A stretch of 64,000 nucleotides of DNA from Flammeovirga agarivorans (GCF_012641475.1 NZ_JABAIL010000005.1:62001-126000); one strand, 5' to 3'; numbered from the stretch's first letter, positions 9,414-19,011 are shown. Made by a program: numbers and translations. The notes: generated by a model not told the origin, from the letters alone.

Positions 9414-9443
9414 ATATGAAATGTTCATACCCAATACTCTTTT
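9401..9443. terminator. Bidirectional terminator overlapping the GNAT stop codon
   Basis: An 11-bp stem AAAAGAGTATT (9401-9411) pairs with AATACTCTTTT (9433-9443). It serves the GNAT gene on the plus strand and the secreted-protein gene (9472-10251) on the minus strand. Confidence 0.75.
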
Positions 9444-9471
9444 ACTAAATCTATCTTTATCTGAGTAACTA

Positions 9472-10251
9472 CTATTTACCTATAGTGGTCAGTTTTTCTT
9501 TTATCACTTCCCTACTTTTCTTATCTATTCCCCATAGATTTCCATTTGGATCTAAAGCAATTCCTTGTCCTCTAATTTCTGTTGGAATTGTTTCTTCCCA
9601 TACAAGGGTGGATCCCATTTTTGGAAACTGAAGTTTATATAATTCTTTAAAGTGATGATGCGTACAGAGTAGTGAATTATCCTCTAAAATGATTCCTCCA
9701 GATATGCTGTATGGAGATACTTTTTCTATCAATTCTTTAGGAAGAACCCAGCCTTCTTTCCTGTTCCAATTGAGATCATATTTTATTAGTTGAGACCATG
9801 ATACATCTCTATTTTTTTGCATCTTTCCTTCATTGGCATAATGAACAAACATGACATACCAATGTTGCTCATGTTGAACAATCCAAGTACAAGATCCTAT
9901 ATCAATACCAAAACTATGCGACCCGATATGTTCTAATGTATTGATATCCCACATTTCTATAGAAGAATGCATTGGAATAGATGGATAATTAGAATGAGCA
10001 CAAAACAGCGTATCATTTTGGATATATGCACTATTGAGATGTTTCAAACGCTTATTTTCCCACCTTTTGATCTCCTTTCCATCTTTAATATCTCTTTTTA
10101 CAATAACATTATTGTCAATAACAAAGAAGAATTCCTCTGTAGCAGCCACGGCCTGACGGGCATGTGGAGCATCATATTTTTTAATTTCTTCTTGAGCTTT
10201 TACACTAAAGAACAAAAGACCAAGAACGAAAGTGATATATAACCTTTTCAT
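9472..10251 (-). CDS. Secreted propeller-like protein coupled to the upstream TonB-dependent receptor
   Basis: The 259-residue protein has a signal peptide (1-19, cut after VKA). Its short repeated beta-strand units (for example FFFVIDNNVIVKRDI, LIKYDLNWN, GIALDPNGNLWGID) resemble beta-propeller blades, although the length is short for a full propeller. I cannot assign a family. Its ATG overlaps the stop codon of the receptor gene by one base (TAATG on the minus strand), so the two are almost certainly translated from one message. A secreted protein encoded behind a TonB-dependent receptor usually binds or processes the same ligand (inference). It ends before the bidirectional hairpin at 9401-9443. 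Confidence 0.7.
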   Translation of the reverse strand: MKRLYITFVLGLLFFSVKAQEEIKKYDAPHARQAVAATEEFFFVIDNNVIVKRDIKDGKEIKRWENKRLKHLNSAYIQNDTLFCAHSNYPSIPMHSSIEMWDINTLEHIGSHSFGIDIGSCTWIVQHEQHWYVMFVHYANEGKMQKNRDVSWSQLIKYDLNWNRKEGWVLPKELIEKVSPYSISGGIILEDNSLLCTHHHFKELYKLQFPKMGSTLVWEETIPTEIRGQGIALDPNGNLWGIDKKSREVIKEKLTTIGK

Positions 10252-12935
10252 TATAATTCGAATTTTAAACCTACTGTAACTGTTGGACCGTATTGTTCTG
10301 TTTGATGTAATAAGTGATCATATGAAGGATTTCCATATGTTTCTATTTCCATCTGATTGGTTAGGTTATTCATCTGTGTAAATACACTAAATTGTTGGTT
10401 GACTTTGTAGCTGGCAGAAATATCTAAATGGAATTGTGAAGTGAAATAAACATCTCTATCTTCTCTATCTGCTACATCAATCAATAATGGACCTCTGTAG
10501 TTACCCGCAATAGCAATCATAAATCCATTTTTAGGGTTATCGTAGGTTAGAATCACATTGGCCATATCTCTAGGACTATTACCCATCACTACTTTTCTAC
10601 CATCTTCCAGTTCTTGTTCAGAAAGAGTATAGGTATAGTTTGCCATTACGTTTACCCATTTCAACATAGGTATATTTAAGTCTCTTAGGTTTTTATTATA
10701 GGCCACCTCAAATCCATAAAGGTGTGAACTTTCTCCATTTTCAGGTTTAGTAATTTCCCATACCTGACCATTCTCTTCAACAAAATTCTTAGAAGTATAG
10801 ATTTGATTTTCTAGGAACTTCGCAAAAACACCCACTGTAAAGTAGCCCATATTGCTAGTGTATCTTTCGAAGATTAAATCAAAATTGGTAGAGACTGCTG
10901 GTTGAAGATCAGGATTGGATAAACGCTTAGTAAAGTTTTCATCATCGATCACTTCTCTTGGAATTAAAGAAGTAAATGATGGTCTACTTAATCCTTGTGC
11001 AATGGCTGCCTTAATCATATTTCTTTCATTGATTCGGTAGACAGCATTGATAGATGGTAGTACATTAATGTAGGAAGAATTATCAGAAAGCGTTCTTAAG
11101 TATTGGCCATTGTCCTCATCGTATTCATGAAACTCATAGCTGTTTCTTGTTGCTTCGATTCTTGCACCGATTAAAGTATTAAATTTTGATGTCCATTGAA
11201 TATCTCCCATCAAGTAACCTGAATTGATAATTTCATCTGCTTGATAGTTTTGATTTTTGACTTCATAATTTTCTTGAGGATCACCTAATGGCAGGGTACT
11301 GAATTCTGCATCTGTAAACCTTAAATCTCTTCTGTAGAATTGTCCTGGTGCTAAGTAAATAGGAGATGTATTTTCCATCATAAATCTCTGGGCATTGTTG
11401 ACTTTATCTTTATGCCAAAATTTATATCCTGCAGAAATAGTAGAAGTCTCTCCAAATAAACGAATAGGCTGAGATGCATTCACAGTAAACGAGTGATCCA
11501 GTTCAGTGTTTTCTTTAGTATCCAATCTAACTGGTTTATTCATCTCTAATGGATTGTTAGGTTCTAATGCCATTGTTCCATCAATATCCCAAGGATTCAT
11601 CGTATCAAAGTGAGAAGTACCTAGCTTCCTACTAAAGTAATATTGGGTACCGTCCGGTTCATCGATCACCGTTTTAATTCTGGTTGCTTTATAATCTAAT
11701 TTTAAGCCACTTTTAAAGCGATGTTCACCACCTAATCCAAACATATCTGTCATGGTTCTTTTTGCTCTTGTTTGGGTTTCTCTATCTTCTGTAAATGAAG
11801 AAATAGGTGCATCAGGAGTATCTAGATCATATTTGTAGTTGAAGTTAGTTCTTCCTCTTCTTCTGTCATCGTTAAAGAAGTTAGAATTATAAGAGGCTCT
11901 GATGATATGATTATCATTGAATTGGTAATCCATACCAACATTATATCCATAACGCTCTCTTCTTACATCATAATCATTCCATCTTTTTCTGGTTAGCTGA
12001 TCATCATCATTGAGGGTATATTCTTCTAAAACAGTTCCTCTATTGGTAAGGTAATAGCTACCAGTTGCATATATTCCTAGCTTATCATTGAAGAAACGAT
12101 TACCTACATATAAACTATGATTCTGTTGACCTAAACCCCAACCATCGTTGAAAGGATCTGCATGAAAGTTTTTACCTCCCGATGTAATCGCTCTTAAGGT
12201 AAATTCAGAAGGAGCATCTTTTAAAGTAAAATTCACCGCACCGCCGATAGCTCCACCATCCATATCGGGTGTTAATGTTTTCTTTACTTCAATAGATTCC
12301 ATAATATCAGCAGACATAAAATCTAGTGCAGCACCTCTACTGTCTTCTCCACCGGGCATTGGAGTTCCGTTCATTTGCACCTGATTGTATTCAGAAGCCA
12401 TTCCTCTGATCTGAATATTTTGTCCTTCTCCTCTATTTCTTACAATCGAGATACCTGGAATACGTTGTAAGGCTTCAGCTCCGTTTCTATCGGGCATAGT
12501 TGAGAATTGTTCTGAAGAAACAATGTTCTTGATACTGACCGCATTTTTCTGCTCGTTTAATGATTTCGCTTGACCTTTAGTAAACTCACCATAAACAGTT
12601 ACTCCATCTAATTCAGTAACATCAGTATTCATTTTGATAGTCAATTTAAAAGGCTCACCATCTATTAGTGTCACATTAATTAGGTCTGCGTTATATCCTA
12701 AATAAGTAGTAGCAATCGAATAATGACCAGAAGGAATATTATTGATATGAAAGTTACCATCCATATCTGTGATACTCGCAAATGTAGTTTCCATAACATT
12801 TACTTGAGCGTATGGAAGTGGATCGCCATCAGGACCAATCACTTTACCGTAGAGATCGGTGTGTTGGGCGAAACTTTCTGATATCAATAGAAAAAAACAA
12901 ATTGCCGACAATGAGTAGTGTAAATAAAGTCGCAT
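10251..12935 (-). CDS. TonB-dependent receptor (large carboxypeptidase-regulatory type)
   Basis: This is an outer-membrane receptor of about 894 residues. I place the start at the Met beginning MRLYLHYSLSAICFF because a signal peptide ending ESFAQ follows it. An in-frame ATG exists at 13034, but it lies upstream of a clear -7 box at 12988-12995, so it should not be on the transcript. Domains: CarboxypepD_reg-like (about 25-110; GPDGDPLPYAQV), plug (about 140-250, with RIPGISIVRNRGEGQNIQIR, then QMNGTPMPGGEDSRG and GGAIGGAVNF) and a long barrel ending TVGLKFEL. The plug resembles the TonB receptors often paired with secreted hydrolases. The next gene overlaps by one base. Ligand unknown. Confidence 0.9.
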   Translation of the reverse strand: MRLYLHYSLSAICFFLLISESFAQHTDLYGKVIGPDGDPLPYAQVNVMETTFASITDMDGNFHINNIPSGHYSIATTYLGYNADLINVTLIDGEPFKLTIKMNTDVTELDGVTVYGEFTKGQAKSLNEQKNAVSIKNIVSSEQFSTMPDRNGAEALQRIPGISIVRNRGEGQNIQIRGMASEYNQVQMNGTPMPGGEDSRGAALDFMSADIMESIEVKKTLTPDMDGGAIGGAVNFTLKDAPSEFTLRAITSGGKNFHADPFNDGWGLGQQNHSLYVGNRFFNDKLGIYATGSYYLTNRGTVLEEYTLNDDDQLTRKRWNDYDVRRERYGYNVGMDYQFNDNHIIRASYNSNFFNDDRRRGRTNFNYKYDLDTPDAPISSFTEDRETQTRAKRTMTDMFGLGGEHRFKSGLKLDYKATRIKTVIDEPDGTQYYFSRKLGTSHFDTMNPWDIDGTMALEPNNPLEMNKPVRLDTKENTELDHSFTVNASQPIRLFGETSTISAGYKFWHKDKVNNAQRFMMENTSPIYLAPGQFYRRDLRFTDAEFSTLPLGDPQENYEVKNQNYQADEIINSGYLMGDIQWTSKFNTLIGARIEATRNSYEFHEYDEDNGQYLRTLSDNSSYINVLPSINAVYRINERNMIKAAIAQGLSRPSFTSLIPREVIDDENFTKRLSNPDLQPAVSTNFDLIFERYTSNMGYFTVGVFAKFLENQIYTSKNFVEENGQVWEITKPENGESSHLYGFEVAYNKNLRDLNIPMLKWVNVMANYTYTLSEQELEDGRKVVMGNSPRDMANVILTYDNPKNGFMIAIAGNYRGPLLIDVADREDRDVYFTSQFHLDISASYKVNQQFSVFTQMNNLTNQMEIETYGNPSYDHLLHQTEQYGPTVTVGLKFEL

Positions 12936-12987
12936 AATTGATTTAGTTTTCTGAGATGATTTTTTAATTGGTTTTAATTTTCGGGTG

Positions 12988-12995
12988 CAAAAGTA
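12988..12995 (-). promoter_or_regulatory. -7 promoter box TACTTTTG of the receptor operon
   Basis: On the minus strand TACTTTTGCA fits the Bacteroidota -7 consensus TAnnTTTG. Transcription would start near 12981-12984, about 45 nt before the chosen ATG at 12935. No exact TTG sits 19-21 bp upstream. Confidence 0.6.
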
Positions 12996-13260
12996 GTCGT
13001 TGAATATTACGGTGCTGTTAAGCTTTTTATTCACTCAAGCTTAAAAAATGAGATCAACTGATAAAGGATCAATAGCTAATTTGAAGGATTTTTTTGGATT
13101 AGAGGTATAACATAAAACAAAATCTTTTTTCTCTAATCATTGATATAAACGGAATATACACTAGATATTAACGGTTCATCATCCTAATGTGAATAAGTTA
13201 GTAACACATCGTTTTTTAATAAATAATGTGATAGTTGTTATTGGTATTTGTTAGGAGATA
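12996..13260. other. Intergenic region upstream of the receptor operon
   Basis: About 265 AT-rich bases with no gene. A TGTGAATAA nonamer (reverse of TTATTCACA, DnaA-box-like) lies near 13189. I see nothing else. Confidence 0.35.
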
Positions 13261-13309
13261 AATAGAAAAAGCTGACTAATAAACATCACATAAGTCAGCT
13301 TTTTCTATT
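13261..13309 (-). terminator. Terminator of the lipoprotein gene
   Basis: A 17-bp perfect stem (13261-13277 with 13293-13309, core AAAAAGCTGACT) lies just after the stop of the gene at 13328. On the minus strand it is followed by a short A/T-rich tail. Confidence 0.85.
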
Positions 13310-13327
13310 AATAATTTCGATAGGTCA

Positions 13328-14041
13328 TTAATAAACAGCTTGTATTAATACATTGCAAAAGCCCTCTTCATGAGCCTTAATATTAAATACAGTTGCAAAT
13401 GCATTAACAGTAAAATCTTCATCATAAACCATTATGGCACAATAAGCGGATTCTACACTACTTGTTAAATAGACCCAATTTCCATATCCATCTATATTTT
13501 TACTATCTGCAGGAATATTTTCTATAATAATAGCTCCATCTTGATTTATTTTATCTGAAATAATAATAGAATGATTGATGAAATTAGTCATAACATCTTC
13601 AATAGAAGAAGTATTAGGAATATAAGGAGTTTCTTCTACTATCAAAGCAGCGTATAATTTCTTGTTTGAATAATTTCCCTTGACAAAAACTTTTAGTGAT
13701 CCTACCTGGTCTTGAGGAGAAAGTGTAACTGAAGTATTTTTTTGTTCATTGATTTCAAAAATATTAAAGTCACCATACATTGTATCATTTATATCAACCT
13801 TTACTAATATTTGATAGGTGCCATTTTCAGGAAGATCTATCACTCCATTTTCTTTGAGTTGATTACTTTCAGCTTCTAAAAAGAAACGTTGATCATTTTC
13901 GACTTTGATAAGATATAAATCTAAAATTTCACCTTCTTCAACAGTTACATTTAATTTATGTTGCTCTGCTATTTCTTCATTGTTTGTACATGAAAAAAAT
14001 AAGAAAATAGATATAAATAATAGACAAAGAGAAGTTTTCAT
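13328..14041 (-). CDS. Secreted lipoprotein of unknown function
   Basis: The 237-residue protein starts with a lipoprotein signal: MKTSLCLLFISIFLFFSC, lipobox FFSC with Cys18. The mature part consists of two beta-rich halves: one at about 28-105, resembling the small Ig-like/DUF-type folds common in Bacteroidota lipoproteins, and a second at about 110-237. No catalytic motif is visible. It is monocistronic, with a long hairpin terminator. The next gene upstream on the same strand (cystathionine beta-synthase) has its own terminator, so they are independent. Function unknown. Confidence 0.65.
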   Translation of the reverse strand: MKTSLCLLFISIFLFFSCTNNEEIAEQHKLNVTVEEGEILDLYLIKVENDQRFFLEAESNQLKENGVIDLPENGTYQILVKVDINDTMYGDFNIFEINEQKNTSVTLSPQDQVGSLKVFVKGNYSNKKLYAALIVEETPYIPNTSSIEDVMTNFINHSIIISDKINQDGAIIIENIPADSKNIDGYGNWVYLTSSVESAYCAIMVYDEDFTVNAFATVFNIKAHEEGFCNVLIQAVY

Positions 14042-14142
14042 TGTTTCTGTATTAGTTTGATTTAAGCTTACTTTTCATTCACTAAGGTATGAAAAAAAAT
14101 TTTAAGATTTCGTAAGGCTCGATAAAGCGAGCATCTACAAAA

Positions 14143-14179
14143 AAGAGTGAAAAGATACCTTCAGTACCTCTTCACTCTT
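14143..14179 (-). terminator. Terminator of the cystathionine beta-synthase gene
   Basis: A stem AAGAGTGAA (14143-14151) with TTCACTCTT (14171-14179), extended inward by partial pairing. On the minus strand it is followed by a run of T. Confidence 0.75.
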
Positions 14180-14206
14180 CCATCATACCTATTACCTCAA
14201 AAAAGT

Positions 14207-15589
14207 TTATCCTTTTCCTTTGTCGTTGGCTGTTTGTTCTCTTAGATGGTTTAAGACATCAATTTTTGTGATTAAACCAACAAACTTCTTGTCGTTCATT
14301 AAGATTGCCACCATACCGTCTCTGAAGATTTCCATCAATCGGTCGATACTATCTGATACTTGTACAACAACAAGGTTGGAAGTCATGTGTTCAGCAGCAA
14401 AACGTTCAAATGCCGTTTCGTCTTCATACACACTAAATAAAATATCTGATTCGTCGATAATCCCCAAGATTTCATCCCCATCCATAATTGGAAGCTGAGA
14501 GATATCGTACATTTTCATTTTTTTGTAAGCATCTAATAATGTGTCTTCGATGCTTGCAGTGACAACATCGCCCTGCGAATAATAATTAGAGATCAAATCA
14601 CGAAGATCTCCGAATACCTCTTTTTCGATAAACCCTTTCTCTTTCATCCAATGATCATTAAATAGTTTTGAGAAATATTTATTGCCGCTATCGCAAACAA
14701 ACGTCACTACTCGTTTTGGTTCTGTTTGTTCTAGACAATATTTTAAAGCTGCAGCGATCAATGTACCAGAAGAAGAACCTGCTAGGATACCTTCTTTTAA
14801 TAACACTTCTCTTGCAGTAACAAAACTCTCTTTATCTGTAATAGAATAGGCTGTTCTTGTCTGAGAGAAATCAGCAATGTCTGGAATAAAGTCTTCACCA
14901 ATTCCTTCCACATACCAAGAACCTGCTTCTCCAAATTTTCCTGTATCGATATAGTCCTTTAATATAGAACCCTCAGGATCTGCTAAAACTAAATCTGTTT
15001 CTGGACTTACTTTTTTAAAGTAGGCAGCCATACCAGAAATAGTACCCGAAGATCCTACACCAGCTACTACAGCATCTACATCTTGCCCCATTTGTTCGTA
15101 AATTTCTGGCGCTGTAGTTAATTCATGTGCTAAAGAATTGTACTGATTTGAAAACTGATTAATAAAGTGATAACCTTTTTCTCTTGAAATTCTTAAAGCC
15201 ATGTCCTGATAATATTCAGGATGCCCTTTACCCACATCAGATCTTGTCATTAACACCTGTACTCCCATTGCTTTTAAATGAGCTACTTTTTCCTTACTCA
15301 TTTTGTCAGGCATTACTAGAATCAGTTTATATCCTTTGAGAATAGCAATTAAAGCTAGTCCTAATCCTGTATTACCAGCAGTAGCTTCAATAATAGTATC
15401 TCCAGGTTTTATCGTACCATCTTTCTCAGCATTTTCGATCATGCTCAAAGCAATACGGTCTTTGATAGAACCACCCGGGTTTTGATTTTCTAGTTTTAGA
15501 TATAACTCGCACTTGCCAGTATCTATAGCATTGACTTTAACTAAAGGAGTATTACCAATTAATGATATAAGATCATGTGGTTTGTTCAT
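14207..15589 (-). CDS. Cystathionine beta-synthase (PLP domain plus CBS-domain pair)
   Basis: The 460-residue enzyme condenses homocysteine (or, in some relatives, O-acetylserine) with serine or sulfide, using pyridoxal phosphate. The PLP lysine is Lys43 in NPGGSIKDR; the cofactor-phosphate loop is GVGSSGTISG (about 177-186); the Asn loop is EATAGNTGLG. A pair of regulatory CBS domains fills about 335-450 (ISQLPIMDGDEILGIIDESD and VAILMNDKKFVGLITKIDVL), which distinguishes it from plain cysteine synthase. The fusion and length match bacterial cystathionine beta-synthases. It is cytoplasmic and monocistronic, with a TACATTTG -7 box upstream (15620-15627). Confidence 0.9.
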   Translation of the reverse strand: MNKPHDLISLIGNTPLVKVNAIDTGKCELYLKLENQNPGGSIKDRIALSMIENAEKDGTIKPGDTIIEATAGNTGLGLALIAILKGYKLILVMPDKMSKEKVAHLKAMGVQVLMTRSDVGKGHPEYYQDMALRISREKGYHFINQFSNQYNSLAHELTTAPEIYEQMGQDVDAVVAGVGSSGTISGMAAYFKKVSPETDLVLADPEGSILKDYIDTGKFGEAGSWYVEGIGEDFIPDIADFSQTRTAYSITDKESFVTAREVLLKEGILAGSSSGTLIAAALKYCLEQTEPKRVVTFVCDSGNKYFSKLFNDHWMKEKGFIEKEVFGDLRDLISNYYSQGDVVTASIEDTLLDAYKKMKMYDISQLPIMDGDEILGIIDESDILFSVYEDETAFERFAAEHMTSNLVVVQVSDSIDRLMEIFRDGMVAILMNDKKFVGLITKIDVLNHLREQTANDKGKG

Positions 15590-15619
15590 ATGTTGTATAA
15601 AGTTTTCTTGTGATGTTAC

Positions 15620-15627
15620 AAATGTAC
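15620..15627 (-). promoter_or_regulatory. -7 promoter box TACATTTG for the cystathionine beta-synthase gene
   Basis: Minus-strand TACATTTG fits TAnnTTTG and lies about 30 bp upstream of the ATG. No good -33 TTG is present. Confidence 0.5.
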
Positions 15628-15892
15628 ATAAGTAGATCTGAAGTAAGAAAGAATTTAAGATGAAGTAACTCTAAGAAAATGAGCACTTCTCTATTTTTTG
15701 TATATAATTTATTCTTGTTATTTGATCATTGATTAATTATTTGTCAATTAAATGTTATTAATTTACTCTTTGTTAGTATTTTAAATTTTTATGTTTTACA
15801 TTTGAGTAAATATTAATCGTTAAACGTTTCATTTTTGAGACTTTTAATGATTTGTTTAAAAAAACATCGAAAATAATTTTAATATTTTTGAT

Positions 15893-15913
15893 GAACGTAT
15901 CTAGAATACGTTC
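15893..15913 (+). promoter_or_regulatory. Palindrome GAACGTA-N7-TACGTTC at the recA promoter (candidate SOS operator)
   Basis: Perfect 7-bp arms (15893-15899 and 15907-15913) with spacer TCTAGAA end 8 bp before the recA -7 box. A repressor bound here would block polymerase, which is the expected layout for a LexA-type site. The surrounding 15.65-15.89 kb is AT-rich with no other recognisable element. The identity of the regulator is inference. Confidence 0.55.
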
Positions 15914-15921
15914 TACTCCCC

Positions 15922-15929
15922 TAAGTTTG
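15922..15929 (+). promoter_or_regulatory. recA -7 promoter box TAAGTTTG
   Basis: TAAGTTTG matches TAnnTTTG, about 74 bp before the recA ATG. A TTATCAACA nonamer follows at 15932-15940, in the likely start-site or early leader region. Confidence 0.6.
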
Positions 15930-16002
15930 TATTATCAACAAAAAGGGATACTTCCTAGTTGATATAACAGTAAAAAACATACACACTATAAAATATTTTA
16001 TC

Positions 16003-17049
16003 ATGGCTGCGGATAAAGGGCAAAGCACAGAAAAGTTAAAAGCATTAGAAACTACTATTGCTAAATTGGAAAAACAGTTCGGTAAAGGAGCTGTAATGAA
16101 AATGACTGATGATAATGTAGAAGAGGTTCCTGTAATCTCAACTGGTTCATTAGGTCTTGATTTAGCGTTAGGTGTAGGAGGTATTCCTAAAGGTCGTATC
16201 ATTGAGATCTACGGTCCGGAATCTTCTGGTAAAACTACTTTGACACTTCACATTATTGCTGAAGCACAAAAGCAAGGTGGTATGGCTGCATTTATTGATG
16301 CGGAACATGCTTTTGATAAAATCTATGCTGAGAAATTAGGTATCGATATGGAACGCCTATTAGTAGCTCAGCCAGACCATGGTGAACAAGCTTTAGAAAT
16401 TGCAGAACAATTAGTTCGTTCAGGTGCAATTGATGTATTAGTTGTTGACTCAGTTGCAGCATTAGTACCAAAAGCAGAATTAGAAGGTGATATGGGTGAT
16501 AGTAAAATGGGTCTTCATGCTCGTTTAATGTCACAAGCATTACGTAAAATCACGGGTGCCATCTCAAAAACAAATTGTTCAGCGATCTTCATTAACCAAT
16601 TAAGAGAGAAAATTGGTGTAATGTTCGGTAACCCTGAAACAACAACAGGTGGTAATGCATTAAAATACTATGCTTCTGTACGTTTAGATATTCGTCGTAT
16701 CGGTGCGATCAAAGAATCTGCTGATAACGTAACTGGTAACCGTACAAGAGTGAAAGTTCAAAAGAACAAAGTAGCACCTCCATTCAAACAAACTGAATTT
16801 GATATCCTTTATGGTGAAGGTATCTCAAGAGCAGGTGAAGTTTTAGATATGGCAGTTGACTTTGATATTGTGAATAAAGCAGGATCTTGGTTCTCATATA
16901 GCGGTTCTAAATTAGGACAAGGTAGAGAAACTGTAAAAGAACTGATCAAATCTAATCCAGAGCTAATGGAGGAATTAGAAGAAAAGATCAGAACAAAAGT
17001 TTTCGGTCATGGTACTGAAGAGGAAGTAGTTGAAGAAACTGCAGAATAA
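16003..17049 (+). CDS. recA: Recombinase RecA
   Basis: The 348-residue RecA is a DNA-dependent ATPase for homologous recombination and SOS induction. It shows Walker [10 protein letters not shown] (about 68-76), the DNA-binding loop region around [20 protein letters not shown], and Walker [16 protein letters not shown]. The C-terminus is acidic (EEVVEETAE), as usual. Codons are richer in CGT/GGT than in neighbouring genes, consistent with high expression. It is transcribed alone, from a TAAGTTTG promoter next to a palindromic site (15893-15913), and ends at a strong hairpin (17105-17134). Length and sequence are fully typical. Confidence 0.98.
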   Translation: MAADKGQSTEKLKALETTIAKLEKQFGKGAVMKMTDDNVEEVPVISTGSLGLDLALGVGGIPKGRIIEIYGPESSGKTTLTLHIIAEAQKQGGMAAFIDAEHAFDKIYAEKLGIDMERLLVAQPDHGEQALEIAEQLVRSGAIDVLVVDSVAALVPKAELEGDMGDSKMGLHARLMSQALRKITGAISKTNCSAIFINQLREKIGVMFGNPETTTGGNALKYYASVRLDIRRIGAIKESADNVTGNRTRVKVQKNKVAPPFKQTEFDILYGEGISRAGEVLDMAVDFDIVNKAGSWFSYSGSKLGQGRETVKELIKSNPELMEELEEKIRTKVFGHGTEEEVVEETAE

Positions 17050-17104
17050 TTGAGATTTTAATACGAAGAGAGGGATACTCTTTATTTAAATAAATCAGTA
17101 GTAG

Positions 17105-17139
17105 AATACCCTAGTCTGTATAGATTAGGGTATTTTTTT
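17105..17139 (+). terminator. recA terminator
   Basis: The stem AATACCCTA (17105-17113) pairs with TAGGGTATT (17126-17134), followed by a run of T. Confidence 0.88.
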
Positions 17140-17240
17140 GTACTAAATCCAAGAATGAAAAAGATCAGAGGTTTTACTCTCTATGGAATAGTTTTTATTT
17201 AATCTATGACCATTAAAAAAAGAGAAATAAATGGTATGAA

Positions 17241-17568
17241 ATAGCAATTATACCTTAGTTTAATTTATAAAATTTCACCATTGAAAATAATGAATTATTT
17301 GACTGTAAATCAACTATTTATATTATTTTTAATATATGTATATTTTTGATGAATTTTCATTGTATTAACCATCTATTTTGCTTATTAACTAGGCAAATAA
17401 TCTTACTGATTACATCATTAAAGATTACGATACAAAAGGTGAAAAATTTAGTTTTAATGGCTATTTATGTAATAGTTATATCTTAGTTTAATTTTAAATA
17501 TTTAAATCTAAATATTTAATATTTAATGTGTTTATAATCAGTTATTTAAACTCATTTTAATATATGTG
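17241..17568. repeat. Diverged ~100-bp direct duplication in the recA-BCCT gap
   Basis: Two blocks repeat with the same 228-bp offset: CTTAGTTTAATTT at 17254 and 17482, and TTTTAATATATGT at 17327 and 17555. Between them further similarity is visible (AATCA..TATTTA). This suggests an old tandem duplication of about 100 bp. The rest of the 17.15-17.6 kb gap is AT-rich with no gene, promoter or RNA I can recognise. Confidence 0.5.
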
Positions 17569-17595
17569 ATTTTAAGACTATTTTTTTCTGATGTA

Positions 17596-19011
17596 TTACT
17601 TTTTGAAAATATCTCTGAAGAACATAATACCTTGAAAAAGAAGAATAAAAGTAAAAGGTATAGCACCAGTAATAGCAATTACTTTATTGAGGTCAACATT
17701 ATTTTTAATTAATAAAGCACTTGAGATTCCAAGAAGTAAAACTGACCATATTATCTTATTCACTTTAGAACTATTTCCTGTTAAAGCTGCAGTGACAAAA
17801 ATGGCAGAGTCTGCACTTGTAATTACAAATGTGACGAGTAGCAGAATACATAAAAAGGAAAGAGTAGTTCCAAAAGGTAATCCTTCAAGAAACACAAAGA
17901 GTCCATTCGTATAATTCTCATTTATGACACTTTGTAGAGTGGCCACTTGATCGCTAAATAAACCATTTCCACCAAAAACAGTAAACCAAAAAATTGTAAT
18001 AATAGTGGGGTATCCAATGATGCTAAAAAGGAATTCTCTTATGGTTCGCCCTTTTGAAATTCTCGCAATAAATAACCCTGTAAAAGGAGCCCAAGCAATC
18101 CACCATAAAAAGTAAATAATCGTCCAGGATTGAGACCATTTTCTAGCACTTTCAGGTAAGATAAAAGATAATAAGGGCAAGTCTTTGAAATAAGAAATAG
18201 ATACTTCAACAAATAGTTTCAGAGTATCAAATGGAGAAGACATTAGAAAAATGATAAGAAGAATCAGTAATGCTAAAATGACATTGAAATCACTCAAAGT
18301 TTTCACCCCTTTTTGAAGACCACTAACTGAGGATAGCATAAAAGCAATGGAAATAAATAGAAGTACAATTAAACGAAATGGAAGTCCAGTAATGTCATAA
18401 GGGACTAAATGTTCTACACCGGTTTGAATAAGTGCAATAGAATTGGCTAAGGTTCCAGCTACTCCGAAAATAATCGCCATAACAGCAAGCATATCGAACG
18501 ATTGAAATGCTTTCCGAGTAGTACTATCACTAAAAGTTGAAGAGATATTCATACCCCTGCCTCTATTATAGGAAAACCAAGCAATGATTAATCCTGAGAA
18601 AGCATATACAGCCCATGCATGAATCCCCCAATGGAAATTAGTGATAGACAATGCCATCATTGGAGAGTGATCTGTATTTAGAGGAGATTGTAAATGATAG
18701 ATAGGTTCTGCTACACCCCAAAAAATTAACCCACTTCCCATGCCTGCAGCAAATAGCATAGCTACCCAGGAAAATGTAGAAAATTCAGGAGGTTGATCAC
18801 CAAGTTTTTTATTTCCCAATGGAGAGAAACCAATAATCAAACAGAGAATTAAAATGCCAGTAACTATCCATAGTAAAAATCGATCAAGAGAATGTAAAAT
18901 GGCATTAATTACATGATCTAAAATATTGGTTGTAGCTTCAGGGAATAAAATAAATAGGCATCCAATAAGAATACTAATAATAATACTCCATTGGTTAAAT
19001 GATAATTTCAT
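17596..19011 (-). CDS. BCCT-family transporter (betaine/choline/carnitine type)
   Basis: This 471-residue inner-membrane protein has about twelve hydrophobic segments. The family signatures are present: AAGMGSGLIFWGVAEPIYHL in the TM3 region and the tryptophan-rich WWIAWAPFTGLFIARISKGR in TM8. BCCT carriers import quaternary ammonium osmolytes or related compounds with Na+ or H+. The protein lacks long N- or C-terminal osmosensory tails (it ends MFFRDIFKK). It is a single gene, fitting osmoprotectant uptake in a marine organism (inference). Exact substrate not determinable. Confidence 0.92.
   Translation of the reverse strand: MKLSFNQWSIIISILIGCLFILFPEATTNILDHVINAILHSLDRFLLWIVTGILILCLIIGFSPLGNKKLGDQPPEFSTFSWVAMLFAAGMGSGLIFWGVAEPIYHLQSPLNTDHSPMMALSITNFHWGIHAWAVYAFSGLIIAWFSYNRGRGMNISSTFSDSTTRKAFQSFDMLAVMAIIFGVAGTLANSIALIQTGVEHLVPYDITGLPFRLIVLLFISIAFMLSSVSGLQKGVKTLSDFNVILALLILLIIFLMSSPFDTLKLFVEVSISYFKDLPLLSFILPESARKWSQSWTIIYFLWWIAWAPFTGLFIARISKGRTIREFLFSIIGYPTIITIFWFTVFGGNGLFSDQVATLQSVINENYTNGLFVFLEGLPFGTTLSFLCILLLVTFVITSADSAIFVTAALTGNSSKVNKIIWSVLLLGISSALLIKNNVDLNKVIAITGAIPFTFILLFQGIMFFRDIFKK

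Noticed and set aside
12936-13034. N-terminal extension of the TonB-dependent receptor to an ATG at 13034
   Set aside because: It would place 33 charged residues before the signal peptide and lies upstream of the -7 box at 12988-12995.
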